This document shows, one piece after another, positions 25,227 to 33,957 of a DNA stretch of 64,000 nt. The stretch's first letter is position 1. Each line of letters opens with the position of its first letter. The position numbers and the translations under genes are program-made. A model generated the notes under the pieces. It searched no databases. It had not been told where the DNA came from and worked only from the letters and a program-made list of their open reading frames with translations. Source of the stretch: an uncultured Porphyromonadaceae bacterium. Lineage in GTDB: Bacteria; Bacteroidota; Bacteroidia; Bacteroidales; UBA11471. The stretch spans positions 78,987 to 142,986 of the forward strand of contig URHG01000001.1 in NCBI GenBank assembly GCA_900547555.1. Direction: 5' to 3'.

Positions 25227-27125
25227 TTAATCTTTTTCAAGGTAAGTATATCCGTAAAGACCGGAACGGTAGTTCGACAGGAATTCTCTACCTTCTTCGG
25301 GTGTGATTACCCCCGATTTCATCGAAGTCGTAACCCATGTTTCTACGCTGCGTACCATCTTCTTGGGATTGTATTGTACATAATCGAGAACTTCGGCTAC
25401 GGTTTCTCCGTCGATGACTTGATCTACTTCATATCGGTCTTTGTAGACGCTTACATGTACGGCATTGGTATCGCCGAAAAGGTTGTGCAGGTCGCCTAAA
25501 ATCTCCTGATAGGCCCCGACCAAAAATACGCCGATATAGTACGGCTCTTTGGTGCTGAGCGCGTGTACCGGTAGGTGGTAGCTGAAATTTTTCGTAGAGA
25601 TGAAGTTGTCGATTTTTCCGTCGGAGTCGCAGGTAATATCCTGTAAGGTTGCCGAGCGGTTGGGCTTTTCATCGAGTCGGCTGATGGGCATGATCGGGAA
25701 AATCTGATCGATAGCCCACGAATCGGGCAGCGACTGGAAAAGAGAGAAGTTACAGAAGTACTTATCGGGCAACATTTTGGCGATCTTCTTCAATTCCTCG
25801 GGAGCGTGTTTTATTTCATTGGCCATGTCGTAAACATCGCGGGCAATCGACCAGAAAAGCCGTTCGATTTGTGCGCGTGTGCGTAGGTCGATAAGCCCGA
25901 GACCGAAAAGGTCGAGCGCTTCTTCCCGTATTTGCAAGGCATCGTGCCAAGTCTCGATCAGTCGCGGCTGATTGAGATTGTCCCAAGAATTGTAAAGTTC
26001 ACGCACCAGTTCATGATCGTTTTCAGAGATTTCGGTGTCTTCGTCCCACTCCGGAAGTGTCGTGGTTTCGAGGACTTCAAAGATCAATACCGAGTGATGT
26101 GCCGTCAACGAACGGCCCGACTCAGTGATGATATTGGGTTGTGGGAGGTCGTTTTTGGCACAGACATCGACCAGTGTCCATATCGAGTCGTTTACGTATT
26201 CTTGTATCGAATAGTTCATACTGCTCTCGCTTGTCGACGAGCGGGTACCGTCGTAGTCGACACCCAAACCTCCGCCTATATCGACAAGTTCGATGTTGTA
26301 CCCCATCTTGTAGAGTTGCACATAAAATTGCGATGCTTCGCGTAAAGCATTTTTGATGAGGCGTATTTTGGTAACTTGGCTGCCTATGTGGAAGTGAATG
26401 AGTTTGAGGCAGTCTTTCATTTTATTCTTTTCGAGTATATCGAGAGCTTCGAGCAGTTCGCTCGAATTGAGGCCGAATTTGCTGACATCTCCCCCCGAGT
26501 CTTCCCATTTTCCGCTTCCCGAACTGGCCAGTTTGATGCGAATTCCTATGTTGGGTCTGATTTTCAACCGTTTGGCAATCGTTGCGATGAGATGCAGTTC
26601 GTTTAGTTTCTCGACAACGAGAAAAATACGACGACCCATTTTTTGTGCCAATAAAGCCAGTTCGATATAATTCTCGTCTTTGTATCCGTTGCAGATAATC
26701 AAGGAGTTCGAATCGATATTGATGGCAAGAACGGCGTGCAGTTCGGGTTTGGAGCCGGCTTCAAGACCGATATTGAATTTCTTTCCGTGACTGACGATTT
26801 CTTCTACCACAGGACTCATTTGATTGACTTTGATCGGGTAGATGATGAAATTCTGGGCCGTGTAACCGTATTCGGTAGCAGCTTGTTTGAAGCAATTGGA
26901 GATTTTCTCGATGCGGTTATCGAGAATGTCGGGGAAGCGTACCAGGATAGGAGCCGGAACATCTCTTACCTGTAACTCGTCCATCAGTTCTTTTAAGTCG
27001 ACGGCAGCGGCTCCTTCTTTGGGGGTAACCGTTACATGCCCTTTTTCGTTGATGGAAAAATACTTTAATCCCCAGCCGGTGATGTTGTACAACTCGGCCG
27101 AATCTTCAATACGCCATTTTCTCAT
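25227..27125 (-). CDS. speA: Biosynthetic arginine decarboxylase
   Basis: The product is 632 residues, the length of the PLP-dependent type III-fold enzyme. The N-terminus has LYNITGWGLKYFSI. The PLP-binding lysine lies in IYPIKVNQMSPVV. The glycine-rich phosphate site is LVDIGGGLGVDYDGTRS, and TESGRSLTAHHS holds a substrate loop. It turns arginine into agmatine, the first step of one putrescine and spermidine route. It is the first gene of a four-gene operon with a -7 box at 27210-27217. The genes for agmatine use are not in this window. Confidence 0.94.
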   Translation of the reverse strand: MRKWRIEDSAELYNITGWGLKYFSINEKGHVTVTPKEGAAAVDLKELMDELQVRDVPAPILVRFPDILDNRIEKISNCFKQAATEYGYTAQNFIIYPIKVNQMSPVVEEIVSHGKKFNIGLEAGSKPELHAVLAINIDSNSLIICNGYKDENYIELALLAQKMGRRIFLVVEKLNELHLIATIAKRLKIRPNIGIRIKLASSGSGKWEDSGGDVSKFGLNSSELLEALDILEKNKMKDCLKLIHFHIGSQVTKIRLIKNALREASQFYVQLYKMGYNIELVDIGGGLGVDYDGTRSSTSESSMNYSIQEYVNDSIWTLVDVCAKNDLPQPNIITESGRSLTAHHSVLIFEVLETTTLPEWDEDTEISENDHELVRELYNSWDNLNQPRLIETWHDALQIREEALDLFGLGLIDLRTRAQIERLFWSIARDVYDMANEIKHAPEELKKIAKMLPDKYFCNFSLFQSLPDSWAIDQIFPIMPISRLDEKPNRSATLQDITCDSDGKIDNFISTKNFSYHLPVHALSTKEPYYIGVFLVGAYQEILGDLHNLFGDTNAVHVSVYKDRYEVDQVIDGETVAEVLDYVQYNPKKMVRSVETWVTTSMKSGVITPEEGREFLSNYRSGLYGYTYLEKD

Positions 27126-27209
27126 TCCGTTCTCGTATTAAATAAAAATTCGTATTTCTAAAATGTTAAACAATCTCTTGGGTTGAAGTGTTTTGCTTTT
27201 AAAACCATG

Positions 27210-27217
27210 CAAAAGTA
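27210..27217 (-). promoter_or_regulatory. -7 box of the speA operon
   Basis: TACTTTTG on the minus strand is about 85 bp before the ATG. Confidence 0.6.
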
Positions 27218-27334
27218 GAGATAAAAAATGAACTTCTGCAAGAAGTTGCCGAAATATTGGTTTTTTCGACTTTTTTTCTGTAAGTCGCATCTTTTTTTCA
27301 TCTGAAACGGGAGTCAAATACCGATATTATTTTC

Positions 27335-27342
27335 TATATTTG
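27335..27342 (+). promoter_or_regulatory. -7 box of the aldolase gene
   Basis: TATATTTG lies 58 bp before the ATG at 27400. Confidence 0.65.
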
Positions 27343-27399
27343 CGAAACATAGATGTGAAAAACGAAGAGTATTCAATCTTTAAATAAAATAATTTTAGT

Positions 27400-28401
27400 A
27401 TGGTAAATTACAAAGATTTAGGCCTGGTAAATACCCGGGCAATGTTTGCCAAAGCCATTAAAGGCGGTTATGCCGTTCCGGCATTTAACTTCAACAATAT
27501 GGAGCAGTTACAGGCTATAATTCAGGCCGCCGTAGAAACCAAGTCTCCGGTGATCCTTCAAGTGTCGAAAGGCGCTCGTCAATATGCTAACCAGACCTTG
27601 TTGCGCTATATGGCCGAAGGTGCGGTGGCTTATGCCAAAGAACTGGGGTGTGCCAAACCCGAGATCGTGTTGCATCTCGATCACGGAGACTCTTTTGAAT
27701 TGTGCAAATCATGCATCGATATGGGTTTCTCCTCGGTGATGATAGACGGTTCGCACTTGCCTTATGACGAAAATGTGGCGCTTACGAGAAAAGTGGTCGA
27801 TTATGCCCACCAATTCGATGTAACAGTCGAAGGAGAGCTGGGCGTTTTAGCCGGTGTCGAAGATGAAGTGTCGGCAGAACATCATACCTATACCCGTCCC
27901 GAAGAGGTTGTCGATTTCGTGACGAAAACCGGTTGCGACAGTTTGGCAATTTCGATAGGAACGTCGCATGGTGCCAATAAATTCACACCGGCACAATGTA
28001 CCCGTGATGCTCATGGTCGCTTGGTTCCTCCTCCATTGCGTTTCGATGTGCTCGAAGGCGTAGAAAAAGAATTGCCGGGCTTCCCTATCGTGCTGCACGG
28101 ATCATCATCGGTTCCCCAAGAAGAAGTCGATACGATCAATAAATATGGTGGCGCATTGAAAGATGCTATCGGTATTCCCGAAGAGCAGTTGCGGAAAGCA
28201 GCAGCGTCGGCCGTATGTAAAATCAATATCGATTCCGACAGCCGTCTGGCAATGACTGCCGCCGTGCGTGAAGTTATGGCTACGAAACCGGCTGAATTCG
28301 ATCCGCGTAAATATTTGGGACCGGCACGTGAAAATATGAAGAAACTCTATATTCACAAGATTGTAGACGTTCTGGGTAGCGCAGGGAAATGCGAATGTTA
28401 G
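27400..28401 (+). CDS. fba: Class II fructose-bisphosphate aldolase
   Basis: The product is 333 residues. Class II zinc aldolase features are AVPAFNFNNMEQLQAIIQAA near the start, the zinc and substrate block VLHLDHGDSFELCKSCIDMG, and VTVEGELGVLAGVED. LAISIGTSHGANKF and VLHGSSSVP form the K+ and phosphate-binding loops. It cleaves fructose-1,6-bisphosphate in glycolysis and joins the trioses in gluconeogenesis. It has its own promoter and an unusually long perfect terminator, so it is transcribed alone. A tagatose-type substrate is a remote alternative. Confidence 0.95.
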   Translation: MVNYKDLGLVNTRAMFAKAIKGGYAVPAFNFNNMEQLQAIIQAAVETKSPVILQVSKGARQYANQTLLRYMAEGAVAYAKELGCAKPEIVLHLDHGDSFELCKSCIDMGFSSVMIDGSHLPYDENVALTRKVVDYAHQFDVTVEGELGVLAGVEDEVSAEHHTYTRPEEVVDFVTKTGCDSLAISIGTSHGANKFTPAQCTRDAHGRLVPPPLRFDVLEGVEKELPGFPIVLHGSSSVPQEEVDTINKYGGALKDAIGIPEEQLRKAAASAVCKINIDSDSRLAMTAAVREVMATKPAEFDPRKYLGPARENMKKLYIHKIVDVLGSAGKCEC

Positions 28402-28407
28402 AGTCCC

Positions 28408-28465
28408 ATTCTTACCATAGAAAAAGGGAGAGCTGAAAAGCTCTCCCTTTTTCTATGGTAAGAAT
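28408..28465 (+). terminator. Long terminator of the aldolase gene
   Basis: A perfect 27-bp inverted repeat (28408-28434 with 28439-28465) is closed by the stable tetraloop GAAA. Confidence 0.9.
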
Positions 28466-28509
28466 ATGAACATTTTTCTTTTTACTGCTACCATTATATT
28501 GAGATGGAC

Positions 28510-28542
28510 AAAAAAGAGAGGCCCTCATGACCTCTCTTTTTT
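28510..28542 (-). terminator. Terminator of the TPR gene
   Basis: AAAAAAGAGAGG pairs with CCTCTCTTTTTT around a 9-nt loop, with a T tail on the minus strand. Confidence 0.85.
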
Positions 28543-28561
28543 ATAGGTTTTTATACAAATC

Positions 28562-30301
28562 TTATTGTGAAATGATGCTGAGGAATTCTTTGGTTGCGGC
28601 GTGATTGGGGTCTATCGCCAGAATCTTGTTACACCATTCGATCGTATTATTGAATTTGAAAGTTGCCTTTTGATCATCGGGCAAGCTAAGATATTTGTTG
28701 TATTCGGCCATGTATTCAAAGTTTGCCATATAGGTATAAGCCTCGATGAGGTCCTTCTTCAAACGATTGGCGGCAGCTGCGGTAGGAGGTGTTTCCGTAT
28801 TGTTCAGATCTTGCTGAATGACTTCTATCGCTTTCTCGTAGAAAGGAATCGCGATACCGGTCTTTCTTTCAGGATCGAGCAGTGCGGTAGATGATGCTCT
28901 CCACAAGTGTCCACGATAGTCTTCGGGTGCCTTTTCTACGACGATAGCAAAACAACTGTCGGCTTTTGTTGCTGCAATGTTGGTCATTGCCGTATCGTTA
29001 GCTTGGAAAGCTCTTGCTGCTGCCATATAATAGTAACGACCGGTGATAAAGTAATCTTGTGTTTTATCTTGTTCTGTTGCAACAAGTTGTTTGAGATAGA
29101 GATCCTGTACCTCGGCACGGCGCATATAGTTTCCTGTTTTTTGAAGACCACTCATAAGTTCTTTATAGAGTTCGAGGCGGGTCGGGTCTATTTCTACTGC
29201 TTTTTCGAGAGCGGTAATTGCTTTTTCATGCTCACCCAAAGCGAGGAGAAGTTTACCGTATTGCATGTAGTCGCGGCTGTTGAATGTTACGTTAGGAGTA
29301 GAGAACAGGGATTCTGCAGCACGTGCGGCCGATACATAGTCTTTCAACTCATAGGTGTTGTACATGATCAGACGTTTCAGCATGAGATTGTCCGGGTATG
29401 ATTGGAGCAAATCTTCACACAGCGTGAGAGATTTGTCATATTGCTTGTCATAGTAAAGAAGTGCGGCATATCGGGGACGGTCGCTCTGGAATGCATTCGG
29501 ATTTTGCATGTATGTCGCATAAGCTTGGACGGCTTCGTTGAATTTGTCGGCACGGTAATACGATTCGGCCAACTCCCGTTGTGCAATAGCCGAGTTGGGG
29601 CGCATCTGGAGCAGACGCAGCACGTTGTCGATTGCCATATCGGGATTGATACGGAAGTAGATGCCGGCAAATTTGATATAGGCTTCTACACAAGTGGTAT
29701 CGTACCATTGGAATGCCAGCTCGTAGTTTTTACAAGCTTCGCCCCATTCTTCTTTTTGGGCTTCGATATCTCCTAAGAATACATAATAGGGTGCGTAGTC
29801 GGCCAATAATTTTTCGTAGTATTTATCTACGGCTTCCTGATAGGGGAGGTTGTTGTCGTAGTAGGCTTCGACGTAAGCAAGAGCTACGGCAGGATCTTTT
29901 TTTGCATTCTTGATTTTGAAACCTGCTTTCATTTCTTTTTCTCCGGCTTTCACGGCGGCTTTTACCGATTTTTCGTCGCTACCAGCCGGTTTTCCCATGA
30001 TGACTTTACCTTTACCGATGTAGTTGAGCGCAAACTCGGGATCGGCGGCAATACCTTTTTCGAAATACATCAAGGCCGAGTCTTTACTTGTGGGGAATGC
30101 GATTTCGCCCAAATAGTAGTACGATTCGGCTTGCTTGGTCTCACTATCGTTCAACGTGCGTTCGAGTATGATTTTTGCTCGATCGGGCTGTCCCGACTTG
30201 TAGTATTCGATACCGTCGGCGTAGTTTTGTGCAATGGCCGGCGTCAATGCTCCTCCCAAGAGGAGAAGAGCTGAGGCTAACGATGTTTTGGTTTTCTGCA
30301 T
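28562..30301 (-). CDS. Secreted TPR-repeat protein of the TonB cluster
   Basis: The product is 579 residues. A signal peptide of about 24 residues ends ALTPAIAQ. The rest is almost all tetratricopeptide repeats, for example GIEYYKSGQPDRAKIILERT, KFNEAVQAYATYM, LALGEHEKAITALEKAVEID, and a late repeat ending AIDPNHAATKEFL. TPR solenoids hold protein complexes together, here in the periplasm. It is the third gene of the small membrane protein, PstS-like, TPR operon, which directly follows exbB-exbD-exbD-tonB. This neighbourhood is common in Bacteroidetes, but I know of no proven role. Confidence 0.85.
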   Translation of the reverse strand: MQKTKTSLASALLLLGGALTPAIAQNYADGIEYYKSGQPDRAKIILERTLNDSETKQAESYYYLGEIAFPTSKDSALMYFEKGIAADPEFALNYIGKGKVIMGKPAGSDEKSVKAAVKAGEKEMKAGFKIKNAKKDPAVALAYVEAYYDNNLPYQEAVDKYYEKLLADYAPYYVFLGDIEAQKEEWGEACKNYELAFQWYDTTCVEAYIKFAGIYFRINPDMAIDNVLRLLQMRPNSAIAQRELAESYYRADKFNEAVQAYATYMQNPNAFQSDRPRYAALLYYDKQYDKSLTLCEDLLQSYPDNLMLKRLIMYNTYELKDYVSAARAAESLFSTPNVTFNSRDYMQYGKLLLALGEHEKAITALEKAVEIDPTRLELYKELMSGLQKTGNYMRRAEVQDLYLKQLVATEQDKTQDYFITGRYYYMAAARAFQANDTAMTNIAATKADSCFAIVVEKAPEDYRGHLWRASSTALLDPERKTGIAIPFYEKAIEVIQQDLNNTETPPTAAAANRLKKDLIEAYTYMANFEYMAEYNKYLSLPDDQKATFKFNNTIEWCNKILAIDPNHAATKEFLSIISQ

Positions 30302-30326
30302 AATAAATCTACTTGTGTTTTTATTG

Positions 30327-31280
30327 TTATAAGTTCTCTCTTACATTTACGACCCGAAGAGGTTGTTTGGCGGGAAGGATTCCCGATTTCAGAATGATAC
30401 GCTGCCCTTTATCGGAACTGACAAAAGAGGTGAATCCATAAGGAAGACTGTTGCGGTTGGAGGTACATATCATGTATATTTCTCGACTTAACGGGTATAA
30501 TTGCATGGCGAGGTAGGCTTGGAATGGTTGATAGCTGTTCCCGTTGAATGCAATGGGATCGGCACTGACGAGCATGACTTGTATGAGATCATTGAACGAG
30601 AGGTTGGTCGTGTCGCTTTGGTTGCCGATCCAGTTCGACCCGATGACTCCGATTGCATTGGGTACTTTGGATACATAGTCGATAACCCCCTCATTATCAT
30701 ATGTGGCTTTTATGTTACCTGTTAGTTCTTGGCCTTTATTGATGTTTTCGATGACATACCGCACCGTACTTGAATTGGTATTGTCGAATACGACTTCCAA
30801 GTCTCCCATGCGGGATTTGGGATTGAGCTGGTCCCATTTGGTTATTTTACCTGTAAATATATCTCGCAATTGGTCGAGTGTAACAAGTGAGTCGGGGTTG
30901 TTGCGGTTAGTGATGAGCGCAACACCATCAATGGCTATCTTCGATACTTTGGGGTAGAGATTGTTAGCTTGGAGAGATTGTATTTCTTCATCTGTAAGAG
31001 AGCGGGTGGCAACGATAAGTTTTACACTATCGGCAAATAGTTCGTTAAATGCTGTTACTTCACTTGTGTATTTGGGAATGATGTTGGCTTTGGGATAGAG
31101 CCCTTCGAATACTTCTATCTCTTCTTCGATGATGGGTTTAAGCGTTTCATCTACACAGATGGTGATAACCCCCGATGTCGTAGTATTTTCTATTGTGTTC
31201 TCTTGTTTCTGCTTATTGCGATTGCAACTTGCAAGTATAAGGGCAACACCGCATAATATAAGGATAAATGCTCGCTTCAT
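30327..31280 (-). CDS. PstS-like substrate-binding lipoprotein
   Basis: The product is 317 residues. The lipoprotein signal ends LILASCNRN with lipidated Cys19. The periplasmic binding fold is that of PstS-type phosphate-binding proteins: SGVITICVDETLKPIIEEEI, LIVATRSLTDEE, IAIDGVALITNRNN, LRDIFTGKITKWDQL, and SSTVRYVIENI. No pstC, pstA or pstB genes are nearby. The gene sits 25 bp before the TPR gene and after a tonB cluster, so a role in that system rather than in ABC uptake is possible. Phosphate as ligand is inferred from the fold. Confidence 0.83.
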   Translation of the reverse strand: MKRAFILILCGVALILASCNRNKQKQENTIENTTTSGVITICVDETLKPIIEEEIEVFEGLYPKANIIPKYTSEVTAFNELFADSVKLIVATRSLTDEEIQSLQANNLYPKVSKIAIDGVALITNRNNPDSLVTLDQLRDIFTGKITKWDQLNPKSRMGDLEVVFDNTNSSTVRYVIENINKGQELTGNIKATYDNEGVIDYVSKVPNAIGVIGSNWIGNQSDTTNLSFNDLIQVMLVSADPIAFNGNSYQPFQAYLAMQLYPLSREIYMICTSNRNSLPYGFTSFVSSDKGQRIILKSGILPAKQPLRVVNVRENL

Positions 31281-31302
31281 ATAAGTCCCGTATTAATCTT
31301 GG

Positions 31303-31536
31303 TTATCCTTTGATAAATCGATACCCCCGGAAGATGGCATAAGCAGCGAAGACTCCGGCGAAGATATAGCGCAAGGTAGGATTGAATGTCGCTTCGAAAT
31401 AGGGGGTAAAGGCTAATAGGTAAGCCATTGTAAGATATATCAGTAGCATAATGATACCGAATAAATATCCGATACGGCTTTTGGTTGCTTTGCCCGTATT
31501 CTTTTCCACTTCGTGCATATTGGTTTCTTCGTTCAT
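31303..31536 (-). CDS. Small two-segment inner-membrane protein
   Basis: The product is 77 residues from ATG 31536. Upstream in-frame codons run into the promoter. A charged N-terminus of about 25 residues (MNEETNMHEVEKNTGKATKS) is followed by two hydrophobic segments, IGYLFGIIMLLIYLTMAYLL and YIFAGVFAAYAIFRGY. No named family is recognised. It is the first gene of the operon with the PstS-like and TPR genes, 22 bp ahead of the former, and probably an accessory of the TonB-type complex (inference). Confidence 0.7.
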   Translation of the reverse strand: MNEETNMHEVEKNTGKATKSRIGYLFGIIMLLIYLTMAYLLAFTPYFEATFNPTLRYIFAGVFAAYAIFRGYRFIKG

Positions 31537-31598
31537 TTTCTCATTATTAAAGGTCCTTGAAAATGTATCGTTTATCAGCCTTCTTTTTATAGAGGCCT

Positions 31599-31606
31599 CA
31601 AAGATA
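31599..31606 (-). promoter_or_regulatory. -7 box of the small membrane protein, PstS-like, TPR operon
   Basis: TATCTTTG on the minus strand is about 63 bp before the ATG at 31536. Confidence 0.6.
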
Positions 31607-31731
31607 GCGAAATAATTTTTCTTGAAAAACAATTTGGGTGTTACTTATGTTTAAGAATTTATTCTTTCAATAAAAATGATACGTTTTTTCCTTTTCTAAC
31701 CTTACAGGATTTTCAGATTGCTTATAAAAAT

Positions 31732-31761
31732 AAAAAAGGCCCCTTTGATGGAGCCTTTTTT
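31732..31761 (-). terminator. Strand-specific terminator after tonB
   Basis: AAAAAAGGCTCC pairs with GGGGCCTTTTTT on the minus strand with one U-G pair, which is a mismatch on the plus strand. The loop has six bases. Confidence 0.85.
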
Positions 31762-31777
31762 ATGAGTTTTTTGAGGA

Positions 31778-32602
31778 TTAGTTCAATGTGAAGTTTACTG
31801 GAACGTTGTAGTAAACTGCAACGGCTACACCATTTTGTTTACCGGGGTTCCAACGCGGAAGACTTTTTATCACACGCACGGCTTCTTTGTCAAGCAGTTC
31901 GTGTACACCGCGAATCACTTCGACATTCTCTACGTAACCATCTTTATTTACGACGAAACGTACAGTAACACGGCCTTCGATACCTCTTTCTATAGCCATA
32001 GTAGGATATTCCATGTGGTCGCTGATATATTTCAGCAGGGCTTCTTCACCACCGGGGAATCCGGGCATCTGTTCTACGATGATATAAACTTCCTCTTCTT
32101 CGACTTCGGGAGCTACGAAATCTTTGAAATCGGCAATATCCTGACCATCGATTTCGTCATTACCTTTTACGTCGGCGATAGAAATTGCCACGTTGCCGCG
32201 TGCTGCCAATTCGTCTTGCGACTTGATTTCATCTTCTTCACCGACTTCTTCATCTTTTTTGATGACGGGTGCGGTAAATTTGATCGTACTTTTCAAAGGC
32301 GGTGGCGGTGTTGTGGGCTTCATCATCGGCTGCAACTCTTCGTTGCGTTTGATTTCTGCCTCGGGCAACTTGGCCAATGTCGTTACTTCGTTTACAACGA
32401 TTTTATTTTCTCTTTCAGGTGTGATGAACTTGATCAACATCGGGAGTGTGATGACCAATATCACGACTGCAATAACGATGAGTGTCGCTAAATTGTGTCG
32501 TTTGGGGGTATCGAGACGCATGTCGTATGCGCCATACTCCTTGTTGCGATCTTTGAAGATTAATTCACACCAATCTTTCGAAGTTAAATCTATTTTTGCC
32601 AT
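31778..32602 (-). CDS. tonB: TonB-family energy-transducing protein
   Basis: The product is 274 residues. A cytosolic N-terminus (MAKIDLTSKDWCELIFKDRN) precedes one membrane segment near 38-60 (LATLIVIAVVILVITLPMLI). A proline-rich and acidic periplasmic stretch follows, with PMMKPTTPPPPLKSTIKF. The C-terminal domain covers about 190-274 and has YPTMAIERGIEGRVTVRFVV and the ending NVPVNFTLN. It carries the energy of the proton gradient from ExbB/ExbD to TonB-dependent receptors such as SusC. It is the last gene of the exbB-exbD-exbD-tonB operon. Confidence 0.93.
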   Translation of the reverse strand: MAKIDLTSKDWCELIFKDRNKEYGAYDMRLDTPKRHNLATLIVIAVVILVITLPMLIKFITPERENKIVVNEVTTLAKLPEAEIKRNEELQPMMKPTTPPPPLKSTIKFTAPVIKKDEEVGEEDEIKSQDELAARGNVAISIADVKGNDEIDGQDIADFKDFVAPEVEEEEVYIIVEQMPGFPGGEEALLKYISDHMEYPTMAIERGIEGRVTVRFVVNKDGYVENVEVIRGVHELLDKEAVRVIKSLPRWNPGKQNGVAVAVYYNVPVNFTLN

Positions 32603-32628
32603 TTTTATTCGATTTTAGTGTGAATATA

Positions 32629-33288
32629 TTACATTTGATCGCGGTCGATTTGGTTGGTGAGTTCACCTTTCTTTTCATAGTTTTCCACCAACCATTCATC
32701 ACCTTCGGCGATGTCGACTATTGCATATTTGTTGATGCTACAAATGTGCATTTCGTCGAGGGCATCTACCAAGTTTTTATAGGTCGAGTCATCGGTCGCT
32801 TTGATGATGACGATAGGAGCCGTCTTGGCGTCTTTGATTTCTCCGGCGCGTTTGTTGTACTCTTCGTCAGACATCTTAGTGTCTATTTTCTCCTTTTTCA
32901 GTTCTCGTATCTTCGATACTACTTCTTGGTTGCGATAAAGCAACATGGCACGGAGTCCGTCATCATTATAAGTGGTTTCCTGCAAAGAGGTCCAGTCTTC
33001 ATAATTAGGTTCTCCCGTATAGTAGTATACGCGGTTGTTACCTCCGAGAATCAGAGTGATAGCACGTGAAGCGGCTACTTTGTCCCGTTCTTGCTCTGTC
33101 AGCGTTTTATCGTTTGACGGCATGCTGATTTCCATCGTCTGAGGTTTGCTCATAGAGGTACAGAGCATAAAGAAAGTAAGAAGCAACATGTTCATGTCGA
33201 CCATAGGAGTGAAGTCGACGCGAATGTTCATTTTTTTCTGTTTACCTTTCTTCTTGCCGCCGGAGTCTTTTTGTTCTACTTCTGCCAT
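32629..33288 (-). CDS. exbD: ExbD/TolR-family biopolymer transport protein (second copy)
   Basis: The product is 219 residues. After a lysine-rich N-terminus comes the family's membrane segment with the proton-relay Asp: RVDFTPMVDMNMLLLTFFML. The periplasmic part is longer than in E. coli ExbD (141 residues), with a charged region near 120-150 and a C-terminal core containing VIIKATDDSTYKNLVDALDE. It pairs with ExbB as the proton-driven motor. It follows the first exbD by 22 bp and precedes tonB by 26 bp. The first copy differs strongly, so the two are likely not interchangeable. Confidence 0.92.
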   Translation of the reverse strand: MAEVEQKDSGGKKKGKQKKMNIRVDFTPMVDMNMLLLTFFMLCTSMSKPQTMEISMPSNDKTLTEQERDKVAASRAITLILGGNNRVYYYTGEPNYEDWTSLQETTYNDDGLRAMLLYRNQEVVSKIRELKKEKIDTKMSDEEYNKRAGEIKDAKTAPIVIIKATDDSTYKNLVDALDEMHICSINKYAIVDIAEGDEWLVENYEKKGELTNQIDRDQM

Positions 33289-33310
33289 AATTTCTACATT
33301 CTAACAGTTA

Positions 33311-33931
33311 TTAAAAATCGCCGGAGACACTTTTCAGCGTGGTGATCAGGTTGTAACGGTTCTCTCGTAAATCTTGTAACGACGACATTACTTTGTGTAT
33401 CTCGGAATAAGGCGTGTTCTGTGCAGCCTTTATCGCAATACGCATGTCGCGGTTGGTTTTACGTGCGGCTTTTACCCATGCTTTGAATTCGTTGGAGGGA
33501 TTACCGGTCGTATCGATGGGGATACCGGTGCCCTGTTCTACCATTACTCTCACTTGGTCATCGAAAGGCAGGTCGAGCAACGATTTCATTTGCGAAATAG
33601 GTACGCCGAAGTAATCTGATGCTTGGAAGTTGGCCAGCTCTTGGTCTGTAAATTCGTATCCGTATTCTTCTGCTACTGACTGTAACATCGGTACTCGCAT
33701 ACCCGGGTCGGTTCCCATGAAGATTCGACCGTTCGATTCTACAAGAATTTGGAGAACGTTGGTTTCGGGAATTTTTATCTCGGAAACCGACGAAGGAACG
33801 GCGACTTGTACGGGTTCGGGTTCAACGAAAGTCGATGTCAGCATGAAGAAAGTAAGCAGAAGCACAGTTACGTCGCTCATCGCAGTCATGTCGATGGCGG
33901 TACTCTTCCTTTTTACTTTTACTTTTGGCAT
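33311..33931 (-). CDS. exbD: ExbD/TolR-family biopolymer transport protein (first copy)
   Basis: The product is 206 residues. It starts MPKVKVKRKSTAIDMTAMSD, where the membrane Asp lies in the AMSDVTVLLLTFFMLTSTFV segment. The periplasmic part has an insert (about 65-140) relative to E. coli ExbD. The ending YSEIHKVMSSLQDLRENRYN matches the family C-terminus. It forms the ion channel and motor with ExbB. It is the second gene of the operon, 26 bp after exbB. Confidence 0.92.
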   Translation of the reverse strand: MPKVKVKRKSTAIDMTAMSDVTVLLLTFFMLTSTFVEPEPVQVAVPSSVSEIKIPETNVLQILVESNGRIFMGTDPGMRVPMLQSVAEEYGYEFTDQELANFQASDYFGVPISQMKSLLDLPFDDQVRVMVEQGTGIPIDTTGNPSNEFKAWVKAARKTNRDMRIAIKAAQNTPYSEIHKVMSSLQDLRENRYNLITTLKSVSGDF

Positions 33932-33957
33932 AATCTTACTGTTTCAGAAGTGGTTAA

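Noticed and set aside
30327..31280. Complete phosphate ABC transporter locus
   Set aside because: Only the binding protein is present. The neighbours are TonB-type and TPR genes, so a pst operon cannot be claimed.
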